A DNA stretch of 64,000 bases from Microbacterium aurugineum. Lineage in GTDB: Bacteria > Actinomycetota > Actinomycetes > Actinomycetales > Microbacteriaceae. The stretch lies in the NCBI RefSeq assembly GCF_023101205.1, contig NZ_CP078078.1, positions 496,001 to 560,000 on the forward strand, written 5' to 3'. The notes below the pieces were generated by a model, which saw only the letters and a program-made list of their open reading frames with translations, made no database searches and was not told the origin of the DNA. Position 1 is the stretch's first letter; each line of letters starts with the position of its first letter. Below are positions 31,632 through 43,731 of this stretch, piece by piece. The position numbers and the translations under genes are program-made.

Positions 31632-32827
31632 CGCCCGACCTCCGCGACGAATGCGGGAGCCGTGGGCGTCTCGAGGGAACGAGCGACGCGGGCGGCATCG
31701 GCGTAGTCGACCTCGTATACGACGCCGGCGGCCGGGTCGCTGACGTAGGCCCGCTGCTCGTCGAGGGTGAGCGAGGAAGCGGCGCCGCCGTCGGCGAGCA
31801 GAGGATCAGTGGCGCCGACGAGTGCGCCGTCGTCGGCGAGATGCACGACGATCCGCCCGTCGATGTCGATGGCGACCACATGCCCCTCGGCGTCGTCCAC
31901 GGCGACCACGTGCGTCAGCGGACGTTCGGTGGGCACCAGGGTCCAGGTGCGCTCCCGGGAATCGAGCAGCCAGAAGCCGGTCGTGCCCGCGACGGCGGCG
32001 ACCGTCGGACGACCCTTCCGGCCGTCGAACGACAGGGCGCGCTCGACGGCGCCTGACGGGTAGGGGATGCGCTCGACGGTGAGGCCCGCATCCTGCCAGG
32101 CCGCCAGGACCGCACCGTCTGCGCACCCGACGACGAGTCCCACGCGGGTGGTGATCGCTCCCGAGGCGTCGGCGCAGTCGATAGGGGAATCCGCGGGCTC
32201 ACCGTCGCTGTCGTGATAGATGAGCGTGTCGTCGACGGCCACGAGTGCGCCCTCTCCGATCGGGGCGACCAGGCCGGTGTCCGCGTTCACCTCGATGCGG
32301 AACAGCTCATCGAGCCGTCCTTCGGAGAGTGCCTTGTTGTCGAGCAGCACCGCCTCGCGGCTGCCGCCGAAGAACACGCCGGTGGCCCCGGCGGTAGACA
32401 GCGGGCCCGTCACGACGGTGGCGATGCCCTCGCCGGCGACCGTGCCCAGAAGCGCGGGCTCGGCGAGGTAGTAGTGGAAGTGGTCGCCGTGATCCCAGCT
32501 CCATCGGCCCGAGTCGATCACCTCCACGCCCTCTTCCGTGGTCACGAACCCGTAGCGTCCATCGCTCGCGAGCGCCGACGGGGCTGCCGTGCGGTCGAGG
32601 GTGGTCGCTTCCTCGGTCCGCAGGTCGAGCACGGCGGCGTTCCCCGCGGCATCGATGGACAGCAGACCCAGAGGCGGCTCGGCGACCTCCTCGGCGCCGG
32701 CGATCGCGCCGTGGCCGTCTCCGGACGCCGGGGTCGCGGGCGGTGAGCTCTCCGGAGCAGAGGCGCACGCACTGAGCGCGACGATCGTCAGGGCGGCGGG
32801 GAGGAGCCGGAGGGGGCGGGGAATCAT
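31628..32827 (-). CDS. Second propeller lipoprotein of the zinc operon, AztD-like
   Basis: A 399-residue lipoprotein: the signal peptide ends in IVALSACASA. The mature chain has propeller-like repeats (LGLLSIDAAGNAAVLDLRT, GRIVVHLADDGALVGATDPL, RAYVSDPAAGVVYEVDYAD) and a striking His/aromatic cluster WSWDHGDHFHYYLAEP, a probable metal site. It is only distantly similar to the AztD-like protein at 29464. The ATG overlaps the permease stop by 4 nt and the gene overlaps the substrate-binding gene likewise. Two propellers in one zinc operon suggest a division of labour, which is inference. Confidence 0.75.
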   Translation of the reverse strand: MIPRPLRLLPAALTIVALSACASAPESSPPATPASGDGHGAIAGAEEVAEPPLGLLSIDAAGNAAVLDLRTEEATTLDRTAAPSALASDGRYGFVTTEEGVEVIDSGRWSWDHGDHFHYYLAEPALLGTVAGEGIATVVTGPLSTAGATGVFFGGSREAVLLDNKALSEGRLDELFRIEVNADTGLVAPIGEGALVAVDDTLIYHDSDGEPADSPIDCADASGAITTRVGLVVGCADGAVLAAWQDAGLTVERIPYPSGAVERALSFDGRKGRPTVAAVAGTTGFWLLDSRERTWTLVPTERPLTHVVAVDDAEGHVVAIDIDGRIVVHLADDGALVGATDPLLADGGAASSLTLDEQRAYVSDPAAGVVYEVDYADAARVARSLETPTAPAFVAEVGR

Positions 32828-33738
32828 CGGGTCCTTTCGGGGAGCGCGACGGCAGGAGCATCGGGCGATGCGGGTCGCGGGGATGTGGATTCGGGGTGCT
32901 CGACGGGATGGTGCCGACGAACGGCGCGGGTCAGAAGCGAACGTGCGGTTGCGGAGAGAGCGGCCAGCAGCACGGCCGCGGTGGCGATCGAGGCCCCCGC
33001 GGCCACCGCGAAGTGCCAGGAGGCGAAGAGCCCGATCAGGACGGCTGCGGCGCCCACGAGGGAGGCCCCGAGCATGGTCGTGGGGATCCGCGTCGTCCAC
33101 GCCCGGGCGGCGACGGCGGGGGCGAGGAGCAGACCGACGACGAGGAGCGTGCCCACGGCCTGGAATGACGCGACGACGGCGAGCGTCACGAGGGCGACGA
33201 GCACCACGTGCGCGAGCTGGGGGCGCAACCCGAGCGTGCGGGCGATGCGCGGATCGAAGGCCGTCGCCACGAAGGAGCGATGGAATGCGGACGCGACGCC
33301 GACCGTGACGACGGCGGCGACGAGGAGCATCGCGATGTCGTCGGGGCGGATGGCGAGGATGTCGCCGAACAGCAGAGCGGTCGCGTCCGTGGCGAAACTG
33401 CGGGAGTGGGAGACGATGATCACGCCGAGCGAGAGCATGGCGACGAACAGCAGACCGATGCTCGTGTCGTACGAGAGCCGGCCCCGTCGCTGAAGGAGGC
33501 CGATCGCAGCGCTCATGGCGGCAGCGCTCAGAGCCGCGCCGAGCAGGACCGGGGCGCCGACCACGGTGGCGAGCGCGACGCCGGGCAGCATTCCGTGGCC
33601 GATCGCCTCGCCGAGGAAAGCCATGCTGCGGATCACGACCCACGTGCCCACGACCCCGCAGATCACGGCGACGAGCATTCCGCCGCACAGGGCACGGACG
33701 AAGAACTCCACGGCGAACGGTTCGAGCAGGAAGGGCAC
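32824..33738 (-). CDS. aztB: Zinc ABC transporter permease (AztB/ZnuB type)
   Basis: A 304-residue ABC-3 family permease with about eight helices: AVEFFVRALCGGMLVAVICG at the start, VIRSMAFLGEAIGHGMLPGVA with the conserved ATPase-contact segment, FGDILAIRPDD and VGTLLVVGLLLAPAVAARAW. I choose the GTG at 33736-33738. It has no Shine-Dalgarno but lies about 10 nt after TATAGA (33754-33749, minus), so translation may be leaderless. Longer frames cross the Zur box. A roughly 35-residue polar tail follows the last helix. Confidence 0.85.
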   Translation of the reverse strand: MPFLLEPFAVEFFVRALCGGMLVAVICGVVGTWVVIRSMAFLGEAIGHGMLPGVALATVVGAPVLLGAALSAAAMSAAIGLLQRRGRLSYDTSIGLLFVAMLSLGVIIVSHSRSFATDATALLFGDILAIRPDDIAMLLVAAVVTVGVASAFHRSFVATAFDPRIARTLGLRPQLAHVVLVALVTLAVVASFQAVGTLLVVGLLLAPAVAARAWTTRIPTTMLGASLVGAAAVLIGLFASWHFAVAAGASIATAAVLLAALSATARSLLTRAVRRHHPVEHPESTSPRPASPDAPAVALPERTR

Positions 33739-33760
33739 GAGAGGAGACTCTATATGAGAA

Positions 33761-33775
33761 TGAGAATGATTATCA
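33761..33775. promoter_or_regulatory. Zur box of the zinc importer
   Basis: TGAGAATGATTATCA lies between the divergent permease and ATPase genes, 17 bp before the ATPase ATG. It matches TGA-N-AA-N3-TTATCA of the bL36/CobW site. A further TGAGAA occurs 6 bp upstream (33755-33760). Confidence 0.78.
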
Positions 33776-33792
33776 ATTGCTAGGCTGAGGCT

Positions 33793-34416
33793 ATGGATGA
33801 GAGCTCTGCGCTGTCCGCGCGTGACGTGTGCTTCGGGTACTCCGACGATGACGTGCTGCACTCCGTCACGGTCGATGTCCGTTCCGGGGAGATCGTCGCT
33901 CTGGCCGGGCACAACGGGTCGGGCAAGTCGACACTGGTCGAAATCCTCGCCGGTGTGAAGGTCCCCCGGCGGGGTGCGGTGCGCCGCCGAGGGACTCTCG
34001 CGCTCGTCGTGCAGCGTCCTGCCGTGCCGGATGCGTTGCCCGTGTCAGCGGCGGATGTGGTGCGCATCGGGACGTGGAAGCGCGGGCGACGCCTCTCCCG
34101 CTCCACCGCGCGTCGAGCGGTGGAGCGGGCCCTGGACCGCGTCGGCATGTCGGAGCTCGCGGGCCGCCCGTTGGCGGAGCTGTCCGGCGGGCAGCGGCAG
34201 AGGGTGTTCCTCGCGCAGGGGATCGTGTGTGAGCCCGATGTCCTGCTGCTGGATGAAGCGGCTGCCGGTCTCGATCGCGAGAGTGCTGCCCGGATGCAGG
34301 AGATCCTTCGGGAAGAGGCCGCTCGCGGCGTCGCGGTGTGCACCGTCACCCACGACGACGCTGCCGTACTCGCCGCCGACCGTGTCATCCGGCTGGAGCG
34401 CGGGCGAGTGATCTGA
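33793..34416 (+). CDS. aztA: Zinc ABC transporter ATP-binding protein
   Basis: A 207-residue ATPase: Walker A GHNGSGKST (about residues 39-47), Q-loop VVQRPAVPD, signature LSGGQRQRVFLAQG (about 129-142), Walker B DVLLLDEAAAGLD (about 148-160) and the switch His in VTHDDAAV. It is short for the family (about 220-250) but all motifs are present. It is divergent from the permease and shares its Zur box, so the importer is completed by both transcripts. Confidence 0.88.
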   Translation: MDESSALSARDVCFGYSDDDVLHSVTVDVRSGEIVALAGHNGSGKSTLVEILAGVKVPRRGAVRRRGTLALVVQRPAVPDALPVSAADVVRIGTWKRGRRLSRSTARRAVERALDRVGMSELAGRPLAELSGGQRQRVFLAQGIVCEPDVLLLDEAAAGLDRESAARMQEILREEAARGVAVCTVTHDDAAVLAADRVIRLERGRVI

Positions 34417-34421
34417 GCGAC

Positions 34422-35129
34422 CTAATCCGTCTCCGCCCGCAGGCGCCTCTCGAGGTCCGCGAGGCTGGTGGCGTGGATGTCGAACCGCTCGCCCGGGGAA
34501 GGGGGTTCGGCGTCGGGCCGAGGCACGTAGGCCGTGCGCAGGCCCGCATCCCGCGCCGCTCTGAGGTCCCACGCATGGGCCGCGACCATGAACGGGGGAC
34601 GACCGCTCGCCGGGACGCTCGCCATCGCCAACTCGTACATCTCCGCGGCCGGCTTGTAGGTGCCGGCGTCCTCCGCCGAGAGCACCTGGTGCCAGCGGAA
34701 ACCTGCATGGACGCTCAAGCCGGTCAGTACCCGACGACTCGCGTTCGACAATCCCACGACGGTGGCGACCTCGGCGAGGGAGCGCAGACCCGCGGCGGAG
34801 TCCTCCCAGGGCGGGCTGAAAGCGGAGGCGCCGACGAGCGCGGGGACGGCTGTGACGGGAAGGACGCTTCGGGAGGCGAGCCGCTCCAGCACTTCGGCGT
34901 CGAGCTGGTCGCTGGTCGCAAAAACGCGTTCACCACGGACGATGGCCTGCTCCTGTTCGGCCACTCCGCTCAGCCACTCGTCGACGATCGCGGTCGTCTC
35001 TTCGCGGTCGAGGCCTGTCGTCGCCTCCACTCGGCGTCGGAGACCTTCCGCCTGATTCACCAGAGTGCCCAACACGTCGAACACGGCCACGACGCGCTCC
35101 GGCGCCACTTCACGGGATCCGTCGGTCAT
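34422..35129 (-). CDS. HAD-superfamily hydrolase, haloacid-dehalogenase-like
   Basis: A 235-residue protein. Motif I is AVFDVLGTLV with the nucleophile Asp (about 18), motif II is VGLSNASRR (about 130), motif III the Lys in AGTYKPAAEMYE (about 160), and motif IV is the weakly conserved AAHAWDLRAARDAGL (about 193). A helical cap lies between I and II. This pattern is that of type II 2-haloacid dehalogenase-like proteins; whether it dehalogenates or acts on a phosphate is unknown. The ATG 35127-35129 is the first in frame with a complete motif I. Confidence 0.8.
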   Translation of the reverse strand: MTDGSREVAPERVVAVFDVLGTLVNQAEGLRRRVEATTGLDREETTAIVDEWLSGVAEQEQAIVRGERVFATSDQLDAEVLERLASRSVLPVTAVPALVGASAFSPPWEDSAAGLRSLAEVATVVGLSNASRRVLTGLSVHAGFRWHQVLSAEDAGTYKPAAEMYELAMASVPASGRPPFMVAAHAWDLRAARDAGLRTAYVPRPDAEPPSPGERFDIHATSLADLERRLRAETD

Positions 35130-35151
35130 GCAGAAGAGAACACGTCCGGAG

Positions 35152-35421
35152 CGCGGACTGTTCCGCCGCGCTCCAGCGGAGCTGCGCCGCGACATGGAGG
35201 GGTTGCTTCCCGCATGGGAGCATCCCGCCGAGCAGGATGTCCTCGATATCCAGCAGGCACTGTGGAAGAGGGGGCTCGTGCGCGCCGCAGCAGTGTTCGA
35301 CTGTCTCATCGCCGCGTACGCCGTCGCCAACGACGCCGTCATCCTCAACTCCGACCATGACTTCGGATACATCGAGCTGGCGACCGAAGGCAAAGTCCGC
35401 CAGGTGTACCTGGAGGGCTGA
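35152..35421 (+). pseudogene. PIN-domain (VapC-like) toxin, 5'-truncated
   Basis: The readable part covers about 90 residues: AELRRDMEGLLPAWEHPAEQ, DIQQALWKRGLVRAAAVFD, CLIAAYAVANDAVILNSDHD and FGYIEL. This matches the last two thirds of PIN toxins, including the third acidic residue (Asp before CLIAAYA) and the fourth in SDHDF. The first about 45 residues with the initiating DTS and catalytic Asp are missing, and the upstream bases belong to the HAD gene on the other strand. No antitoxin gene is present. An ATG at 35128 leads into the fragment but cannot restore the active site. Confidence 0.65.
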
Positions 35422-35504
35422 CCCCGCGGCGGACGCCGGGGCGGGGTGCATGATCCGCCCGCGGGTTGCCTTCGTCAGACGCTTCGTGGCGTCCCCCGGA
35501 CGGA

Positions 35505-37610
35505 TCAGCGGTCGCCGACGGACCGGGTGTGCGCGTCGGGGGCGAGGTCGATCCGACGCAGCAACTGGGCGTTCAGCGCGACGACGACCGTCGACAACGA
35601 CATCAGGATCGCCCCGACCGACATCGGCAGGACGAATCCGATCGGCGCCAGGATTCCGGCGGCGAGGGGCACCGACACGAGGTTGTAGCCCGCCGCCCAC
35701 CACAGGTTCTGCTTCATCTTGCGGTACGTGGCGCGCGACAGCTCGATCACGGAGATCACCGAGCGGGGGTCGGAGCTCGCGAGGATCACGCCGGCCGAGG
35801 CGATGGCGACGTCGGTCCCCGCCCCGATCGCGATGCCCACGTCGGCCTGCGAAAGTGCGGGCGCATCGTTCACGCCGTCGCCGACCATCGCCACCTTCTT
35901 GCCCTCGCGTTGCAGCTCCGCGACTTTGGCGGACTTGTCCTCGGGGCGCACCCCGGCGAAGACCCGGTCGATGCCGAGCTCGGCAGCCACCGATTCGGCC
36001 ACAGCCTGCGCATCCCCGGTGATCATGACGACCTCGACGCCCCGACGGTGGAGGGCGTCCACGGCCTCGCGGGATTCGGGGCGGATCTCGTCGGCGAGTC
36101 GCAGTCCGCCGACCACGCGGCCGTCGAGCACGACATGGAGGATGATGGCTCCCTCTTCGCGCCACACGTCCGCGGCGGCGATCTCCTGCGCGCCGATCTC
36201 ATCGAGGAGCTTCGGGCCGCCGACACGCACCTCTGCACCGTCGACGGACGCCGTGACACCCACCGCCGGGGACGAGGTGAATCCGGATGCAGGAACGAGC
36301 GCGAGGCTCTTCTCCTCGGCTGCCCGTACGATCGCCCGGGCCAGGGGGTGCTCGCTGTCCGCTTCGGCGGAGGCGGCGAGGACGAGCAGCCGATCGGCGT
36401 CCATCTCACCGGTCGGCTCGATCGCCGTGACCGTCGGAGCACCCTTGGTCAGAGTGCCCGTCTTGTCGAACAGGACGGCGTCGACCGTGCGCATGCTCTC
36501 CAACGCGAGTCGGTCCTTGATCAGCACGCCGCCACGTGCGGCCCGCTCGGTGGCGATCGACACCACCAGCGGGATCGCGAGCCCGAGGGCGTGGGGGCAG
36601 GCGATGACCAGCACGGTGATGCTGCGGACCACGGCGGCGTCCGGATTCCCCACCACCGTCCACACCACGGCGGTGAGCGCGGCGGACAGCAGCGCGAACC
36701 AGAACAGCAGCGCGGCGGCGCGGTCGGCGATGCGCTGCGCACGGGACGAGGAGTTCTGTGCCTCCGTCACCAGCCGTTGGATGCCGGCGAGGGCGGTGTC
36801 GTCGCCCGTGGCGGTGATCTCCACCCGAAGGCCCGAGTCGGTGGCGACGGTGCCTGCGGTGACGGTGTCGCCGGTGGACCGCGTGACGGGACGTGATTCG
36901 CCGGTCACCATCGACTCGTCCATCGCGGCGGTCCCGTCGATGATGCGGCCGTCGGCCGGGACGCTCCCGCCGGGACGGACGACGACGACATCGCCGACGG
37001 CGAGTTCCGCGGGGGAGACCGTGACGGTCGTGTCGCCCTCGACCCGCTCGGCCTCGTCGGGCAGAAGGGCGGCGAGCGAGTCGAGGGCCGACGTCGTCTG
37101 CGCGAGCGACCGCATCTCGATCCAGTGTCCGAGGAGCATGATGACGATCAGGAGCGCCAGCTCCCACCAGAACTCGAGCTCGTGGTGGAGCAGTCCGAGC
37201 GTCGCGCCCCAGGATGCGAAGAAGGCCACGGTGATGGCGAGTCCGATGAGCAGCATCATCCCCGGCGTGCGGGTCCGGAGCTCGCTGACGGCGCCGGTCA
37301 GGAACGGCCAGCCGCCCCACACGTACATGACGGTGCCCAGCACCGGGGCGACGAACTGCGCCCAGCCCGGGACGTCGTACCCGAAGAGCATCGCGAACAT
37401 CGGAGAGAACGCCACCACGGGCACCGCGATGACGAGGTTGATCCAGAACAGGCGCCGGAACTGCCCGACGTGATCACCGTGCCCCGCATGCCCGCCGTGC
37501 CCTCCGTGTCCGCTGTGCCCTCCGTGTCCCTCGGGCGCCTCGTGCCCCGTGTGCCCGGAGTCGGCAGCGGTGGGGGCCAATGCATGCTGGTGCGCGTGCG
37601 GCTCGTTCAT
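35505..37610 (-). CDS. copB: Copper-translocating P-type ATPase, CPH type
   Basis: A 701-residue P1B-ATPase. The N-terminus (residues 5-48) is a His/Gly-rich metal-binding tail with [19 protein letters not shown] instead of an HMA domain. Eight membrane helices surround the CPH metal site ([13 protein letters not shown], about 337). The phosphorylation motif DKTGTLTK is at about 382, TGES in the actuator domain at about 237, and [12 protein letters not shown] near 580. CPH plus a His-rich tail marks the CopB subgroup, which exports Cu(II)/Cu(I). The ATG overlaps the copA stop by 4 nt. Confidence 0.9.
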   Translation of the reverse strand: MNEPHAHQHALAPTAADSGHTGHEAPEGHGGHSGHGGHGGHAGHGDHVGQFRRLFWINLVIAVPVVAFSPMFAMLFGYDVPGWAQFVAPVLGTVMYVWGGWPFLTGAVSELRTRTPGMMLLIGLAITVAFFASWGATLGLLHHELEFWWELALLIVIMLLGHWIEMRSLAQTTSALDSLAALLPDEAERVEGDTTVTVSPAELAVGDVVVVRPGGSVPADGRIIDGTAAMDESMVTGESRPVTRSTGDTVTAGTVATDSGLRVEITATGDDTALAGIQRLVTEAQNSSSRAQRIADRAAALLFWFALLSAALTAVVWTVVGNPDAAVVRSITVLVIACPHALGLAIPLVVSIATERAARGGVLIKDRLALESMRTVDAVLFDKTGTLTKGAPTVTAIEPTGEMDADRLLVLAASAEADSEHPLARAIVRAAEEKSLALVPASGFTSSPAVGVTASVDGAEVRVGGPKLLDEIGAQEIAAADVWREEGAIILHVVLDGRVVGGLRLADEIRPESREAVDALHRRGVEVVMITGDAQAVAESVAAELGIDRVFAGVRPEDKSAKVAELQREGKKVAMVGDGVNDAPALSQADVGIAIGAGTDVAIASAGVILASSDPRSVISVIELSRATYRKMKQNLWWAAGYNLVSVPLAAGILAPIGFVLPMSVGAILMSLSTVVVALNAQLLRRIDLAPDAHTRSVGDR

Positions 37611-39925
37611 GCGTGATCCTTCCTCAGAGCGGGGCGGGTGGCTCGACGGGAGCGTCCTCGTCGCGTGACGCTCGTGAACCCGCGCAGGCGCAGGCTGTTG
37701 CCGACCACGAACACGCTCGACAGCGCCATCGCTGCACCGGCGAGCATGGGGTTGAGCATGCCGAGCGCCGCGACCGGGATGGCGGCGACGTTGTAGGCGA
37801 AGGCCCAGAACAGGTTGGTCTTGATCGTTCCGAGCGTCTTGCGCGACAGGCGGATCGCGTCGACCGCGCTGCGCAGGTCACCGCGTACCAGCGTGATGTC
37901 CGATGCCTCGATCGCCACGTCCGCGCCGGTGCCCATCGCGAGTCCGAGGTCGGCCTGGGCGAGGGCGGGGGCGTCGTTGACACCGTCGCCGATCATCGCC
38001 ACCGTCTTGCCCTCGCGCTGGAGCCGGACGACCACGTCGACCTTGTCCTTCGGGAGGACCTCCGCGACCACCTCAGCGATCCCCACTTCCGCCGCGATCT
38101 GCCGTGCCACGGTCTCGTTGTCCCCGGTGAGCAGGATGGGGGTCAGTCCCATCGCCTGGAAGTGGCCGATCGCCTCGGCGCTGCTCGGCTTGATCGTGTC
38201 CGCGACGACGAGGATGCCGCGTGCGTGTCCGTCCCAGCCGACCGCGACGACGGTCTTGCCCTCGCCCTCGGCCTTGACCTTCGCCGAGGAGAGGCCCGGA
38301 CTCAGTGTCTGCGACCACTCGGCGAGGAGCGACTCGCGTCCCACGAGCACGGCATGGCCTTCGACGACGCCCTGCACGCCCCTTCCCTCGAGGTTCGTGA
38401 ACTCCTCCGGAGTGGGCAGTGCGCCGACCTCCCTGGTCGCACCCGCGGCGATCGCCTGCGCGATGGGATGCTCCGAGGCATCTTCCACCGCCCCGGCCAG
38501 CCGCAGCAGCGTCGCGCGGTCGGTGCCGGGCTCCACGATGACGTCGACCAGGGTCATCCTGCCGGTGGTGACCGTTCCGGTCTTGTCGAGCAGCACGGTG
38601 TCGACCCGGCGGGTGGATTCCAGGACTTCCGGGCCCTTGATGAGCACGCCCATCTGCGCCCCTCGACCGGTCCCGACCAGCAGGGCCGTGGGCGTGGCGA
38701 GCCCGAGCGCGCACGGGCACGCGATCACGAGGACGGCCACCGCCGCCGTGAATGCCGCGGCGACGGGGAACCCCGCGACGAGCCAGCCACCGAGCGTCAC
38801 GAGGGCGATCACGATCACGATCGGGACGAACACCCCGGAGATCCTGTCGGCGAGACGCTGCACCTCCGCCTTCCCGGTCTGCGCGTCCTCGACGAGTCTG
38901 GCCATCTGTGCCAACTGGGTATCCGCGCCGATCCGGGTCGCGCGGATCACGAGCCGCCCCCCGACGTTCGTGGTCGCGCCGGTGACGCTGTCGCCCGGGG
39001 CCACCTCGACCGGCACGGATTCACCGGTCAGCATCGAGGCGTCGACGGCCGACGTCCCGGAGACCACGAGGCCGTCGGTCGCGATCTTCTCGCCCGGTCG
39101 CACGACGAACTCGTCGCCCACCTGGAGGTCTTCGACCGGGATCCTCGTCTCTGCACCGCCGCGCAGCACGGCGACCTCTTTCGCACCGAGTTCGAGGAGC
39201 GCGCGCAGAGCCGCGCCGGCCTGCTTCTTCGACCGCTTCTCGAAGTAGCGCCCCGCGAGGACGAACATCGTCACGCCGGCACCCACCTCGAGGTAGATGT
39301 TCGCCGCCCCATCGGAGGGAGCCAGTGCGAACTCGAACGGGTGCGTCATCCCCGGCATGCCTGCGGTGCCGAAGAAGAGCGCGTACAGCGACCAGAGGAA
39401 GGCGGCCGAGGTTCCCATCGAGATGAGCGTGTCCATCGTGGCCGTTCCGTGGCGCAGGTTCGTCCACGCGGCCTTGTGGAACGGCCAGCCCGCCCATGTG
39501 ATCACCGGGGCGGCCAGCGCGAGCGAGGCCCACTGCCAGTACGTGAACTGCAGCGCGGGGATCATGGCCATCGCGATCACGGGCACCGTCAGCACGATCG
39601 CGCCGATCAGTCGGTTGCGCAGCGAGAGCAGCTCAGGATCGGTGTCGTCGGTGTCGCCGCCTGTGGCCGCGTCCTTCCTCTTCCCCCGTGGGGCAGCGAC
39701 GACCGCGGAATACCCGGTCTTCTCCACCTCGGCGATCAGGAGCGCTGCGTCGTAGTCGTCCGGGACCGAGACGCTCGCCTTCTCCGTCGCGTAGTTGACG
39801 GTCGCCACGACGCCGTCGAGCTTGTTCAGCTTCTTCTCGATGCGCATGGCGCAAGAGGCGCAGGTCATCCCGCCGATCTCGAGCTCGACGCCCGATCCCA
39901 TGCTCGGAAGTGCTGATGTGCTCAT
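37607..39925 (-). CDS. copA: Copper-exporting P-type ATPase, CPC type
   Basis: A 772-residue P1B-1 ATPase. It has one N-terminal HMA domain with GGMTCASC (Cys 22 and 25), the TGESVPV actuator loop, CPC in [15 protein letters not shown] (about 402-404), DKTGTVTTG (about 445), HP in [10 protein letters not shown], and [16 protein letters not shown]. All core motifs are intact, and the length is normal. It exports cytosolic Cu(I) delivered by the CopZ chaperone encoded 66 nt upstream. Confidence 0.93.
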   Translation of the reverse strand: MSTSALPSMGSGVELEIGGMTCASCAMRIEKKLNKLDGVVATVNYATEKASVSVPDDYDAALLIAEVEKTGYSAVVAAPRGKRKDAATGGDTDDTDPELLSLRNRLIGAIVLTVPVIAMAMIPALQFTYWQWASLALAAPVITWAGWPFHKAAWTNLRHGTATMDTLISMGTSAAFLWSLYALFFGTAGMPGMTHPFEFALAPSDGAANIYLEVGAGVTMFVLAGRYFEKRSKKQAGAALRALLELGAKEVAVLRGGAETRIPVEDLQVGDEFVVRPGEKIATDGLVVSGTSAVDASMLTGESVPVEVAPGDSVTGATTNVGGRLVIRATRIGADTQLAQMARLVEDAQTGKAEVQRLADRISGVFVPIVIVIALVTLGGWLVAGFPVAAAFTAAVAVLVIACPCALGLATPTALLVGTGRGAQMGVLIKGPEVLESTRRVDTVLLDKTGTVTTGRMTLVDVIVEPGTDRATLLRLAGAVEDASEHPIAQAIAAGATREVGALPTPEEFTNLEGRGVQGVVEGHAVLVGRESLLAEWSQTLSPGLSSAKVKAEGEGKTVVAVGWDGHARGILVVADTIKPSSAEAIGHFQAMGLTPILLTGDNETVARQIAAEVGIAEVVAEVLPKDKVDVVVRLQREGKTVAMIGDGVNDAPALAQADLGLAMGTGADVAIEASDITLVRGDLRSAVDAIRLSRKTLGTIKTNLFWAFAYNVAAIPVAALGMLNPMLAGAAMALSSVFVVGNSLRLRGFTSVTRRGRSRRATRPALRKDHA

Positions 39926-39991
39926 GGTCCTATCCTTCTCCTGATCGTCGTCGGTGGGCTCAGCGAGAGGCTGTGCCCGTGGTGTCGGCCT

Positions 39992-40204
39992 TCACGCCGT
40001 GCGCACGGCCGCGTACCCCGCCTCCGTCACAGCGGCGAGGATCTGAGCGTCGTCCACGCCGTCGGTGCTCGTGACGACGAGCTTGCCCGTCTGTGCGCTG
40101 ACCTGGATCCCGTCGACGCCGGGAACCTCGGCGACTTCTTCGCGGACCGACATCTCGCAGTGCCCGCACGTCATCCCGGTGACCTGGTACTCGTTGGTCG
40201 TCAT
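39992..40204 (-). CDS. copZ: Copper chaperone, HMA domain
   Basis: A 70-residue protein consisting of one HMA ferredoxin-like domain with the Cu(I) motif GMTCGHCEMSV (Cys 13 and 16). The ATG at 40202-40204 is preceded by GGGAGAGGC. It is first in the copZ-copA-copB operon, and two CsoR-type palindromes precede it. Confidence 0.9.
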   Translation of the reverse strand: MTTNEYQVTGMTCGHCEMSVREEVAEVPGVDGIQVSAQTGKLVVTSTDGVDDAQILAAVTEAGYAAVRTA

Positions 40205-40225
40205 TGCCTCTCCCATTCTCTCGCG

Positions 40226-40240
40226 TACCCCTATGGGGTA
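40226..40240. promoter_or_regulatory. CsoR-type copper operator 1
   Basis: TACCCC-TAT-GGGGTA is a perfect palindrome of the TACCCC/GGGGTA class bound by CsoR copper repressors, 22 bp before copZ. Confidence 0.75.
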
Positions 40241-40259
40241 TTGGATCACCACAACCATA

Positions 40260-40274
40260 TACCCATCCGGGGTA
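40260..40274. promoter_or_regulatory. CsoR-type copper operator 2
   Basis: TACCC-ATCCG-GGGTA, a second site 34 bp farther upstream of copZ. The csoR gene itself is not in the window. Confidence 0.7.
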
Positions 40275-40374
40275 TTCCGCATCCCTGGATCCGGCTTGCC
40301 CTCCGAGTAAATTCGCTCATTCTTTATCGGGAAGACCTCATGATGAAGGCGGCTACTTTCCTAGGCTCGGGAAC

Positions 40375-41253
40375 GTGTCCGACCCTTCGACCCGCCAGCC
40401 CTCATCGCCCGTGCTTCCGGCCGGCGTGCTCAGAGATGACTCCGGTGCCGAGGTCCGGGACGCCTACTTCGTCTCGGACAGCACCGGTATCACCGCCGAG
40501 ACCCTGGGGAACGCCCTTCTGGCGAACTTCCCCGGCGCGCGCTTCCGCCGCCACACCGTGCCCTTCGTCGACTCGGTGGACGGCGCCCGCGCCGTGATCG
40601 GCGATCTCCGGGTCAGCCCGGCGGGCGCTGCTCCGATCGTCTTCACGACCGTCAAGTCCGCGCAGATCCTCGCGGAGTTCCATGCGTCGGGCGCGGTCGT
40701 GATCGACCTCCTCGGCGGGCATCTGCGGGAGCTCGAAGCCTCCCTCGGCAGTGCGGCCTCCGAGCAACTGGGCCAGTATCACGGCGTCGGCGACATGGAG
40801 CGCTACTTCGCCCGGATGCGGGCGGTCGAGTACGCGATCGAGCACGACGACGGCCAGAGCATGCGGGCGCTCGACATCGCCGACGTGATCATCATCGCGC
40901 CCTCTCGGTGCGGGAAGACCCCGACGACCATGTACCTGGCCCTGCAGTACGGACTGCTGGTGGCGAACTACCCGCTCACCGACGACGACTTCCCGTCCGA
41001 CGGGCTGCCCGCGACGGTCGAACGGTTCGCGAGCAAGTGCTTCGGGCTGACGACGACCCCGCTCCGGCTGAGTCAGGTGCGTCACGAGCGGCGGCCGGAC
41101 ACGGTGTACTCCAGCCTCGCTCAATGCACGCTCGAGATCCGCCGCGCGGAAGACCTCTATCGGCGCAACCGCGTCCCCTTCCTCAACTCCTCCACGAAAT
41201 CCGTGGAGGAGATGTCCGCCGTGATCATGCAGTCCATGCGACTGCGCAGCTGA
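40375..41253 (+). CDS. ppsR: PEP synthase regulatory protein (kinase/pyrophosphorylase, DUF299)
   Basis: A 292-residue bifunctional regulator that inactivates PEP synthase by ADP-dependent phosphorylation of a Thr and reactivates it with Pi. Family motifs are YFVSDSTGITAETLG (about residues 31-45), FTTVKSAQI and the P-loop-like IIAPSRCGKTPTTMYLA (about 175-191), with NYPLTDDDFP and SSTKSVEEMSA near the end. I choose the GTG at 40375, about 11 nt after TAGGCT and without a Shine-Dalgarno, so it may be leaderless. It lies 48 nt before its target enzyme gene ppsA. Confidence 0.88.
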   Translation: MSDPSTRQPSSPVLPAGVLRDDSGAEVRDAYFVSDSTGITAETLGNALLANFPGARFRRHTVPFVDSVDGARAVIGDLRVSPAGAAPIVFTTVKSAQILAEFHASGAVVIDLLGGHLRELEASLGSAASEQLGQYHGVGDMERYFARMRAVEYAIEHDDGQSMRALDIADVIIIAPSRCGKTPTTMYLALQYGLLVANYPLTDDDFPSDGLPATVERFASKCFGLTTTPLRLSQVRHERRPDTVYSSLAQCTLEIRRAEDLYRRNRVPFLNSSTKSVEEMSAVIMQSMRLRS

Positions 41254-41301
41254 TCGCGGTCTCCACCCCTCGCACACGACGCCCCACTCTCTGGAGATCA
41301 C

Positions 41302-43686
<2,385 letters not shown>

Positions 43687-43731
43687 CCGCGCCGGGGCGT
43701 CCGTGTCGGTCGACACGAGTAGTCTCAGGTC

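Noticed and set aside
37580..39916. 778-codon plus-strand frame
   Set aside because: Antisense to copA, whose domains are complete on the other strand.
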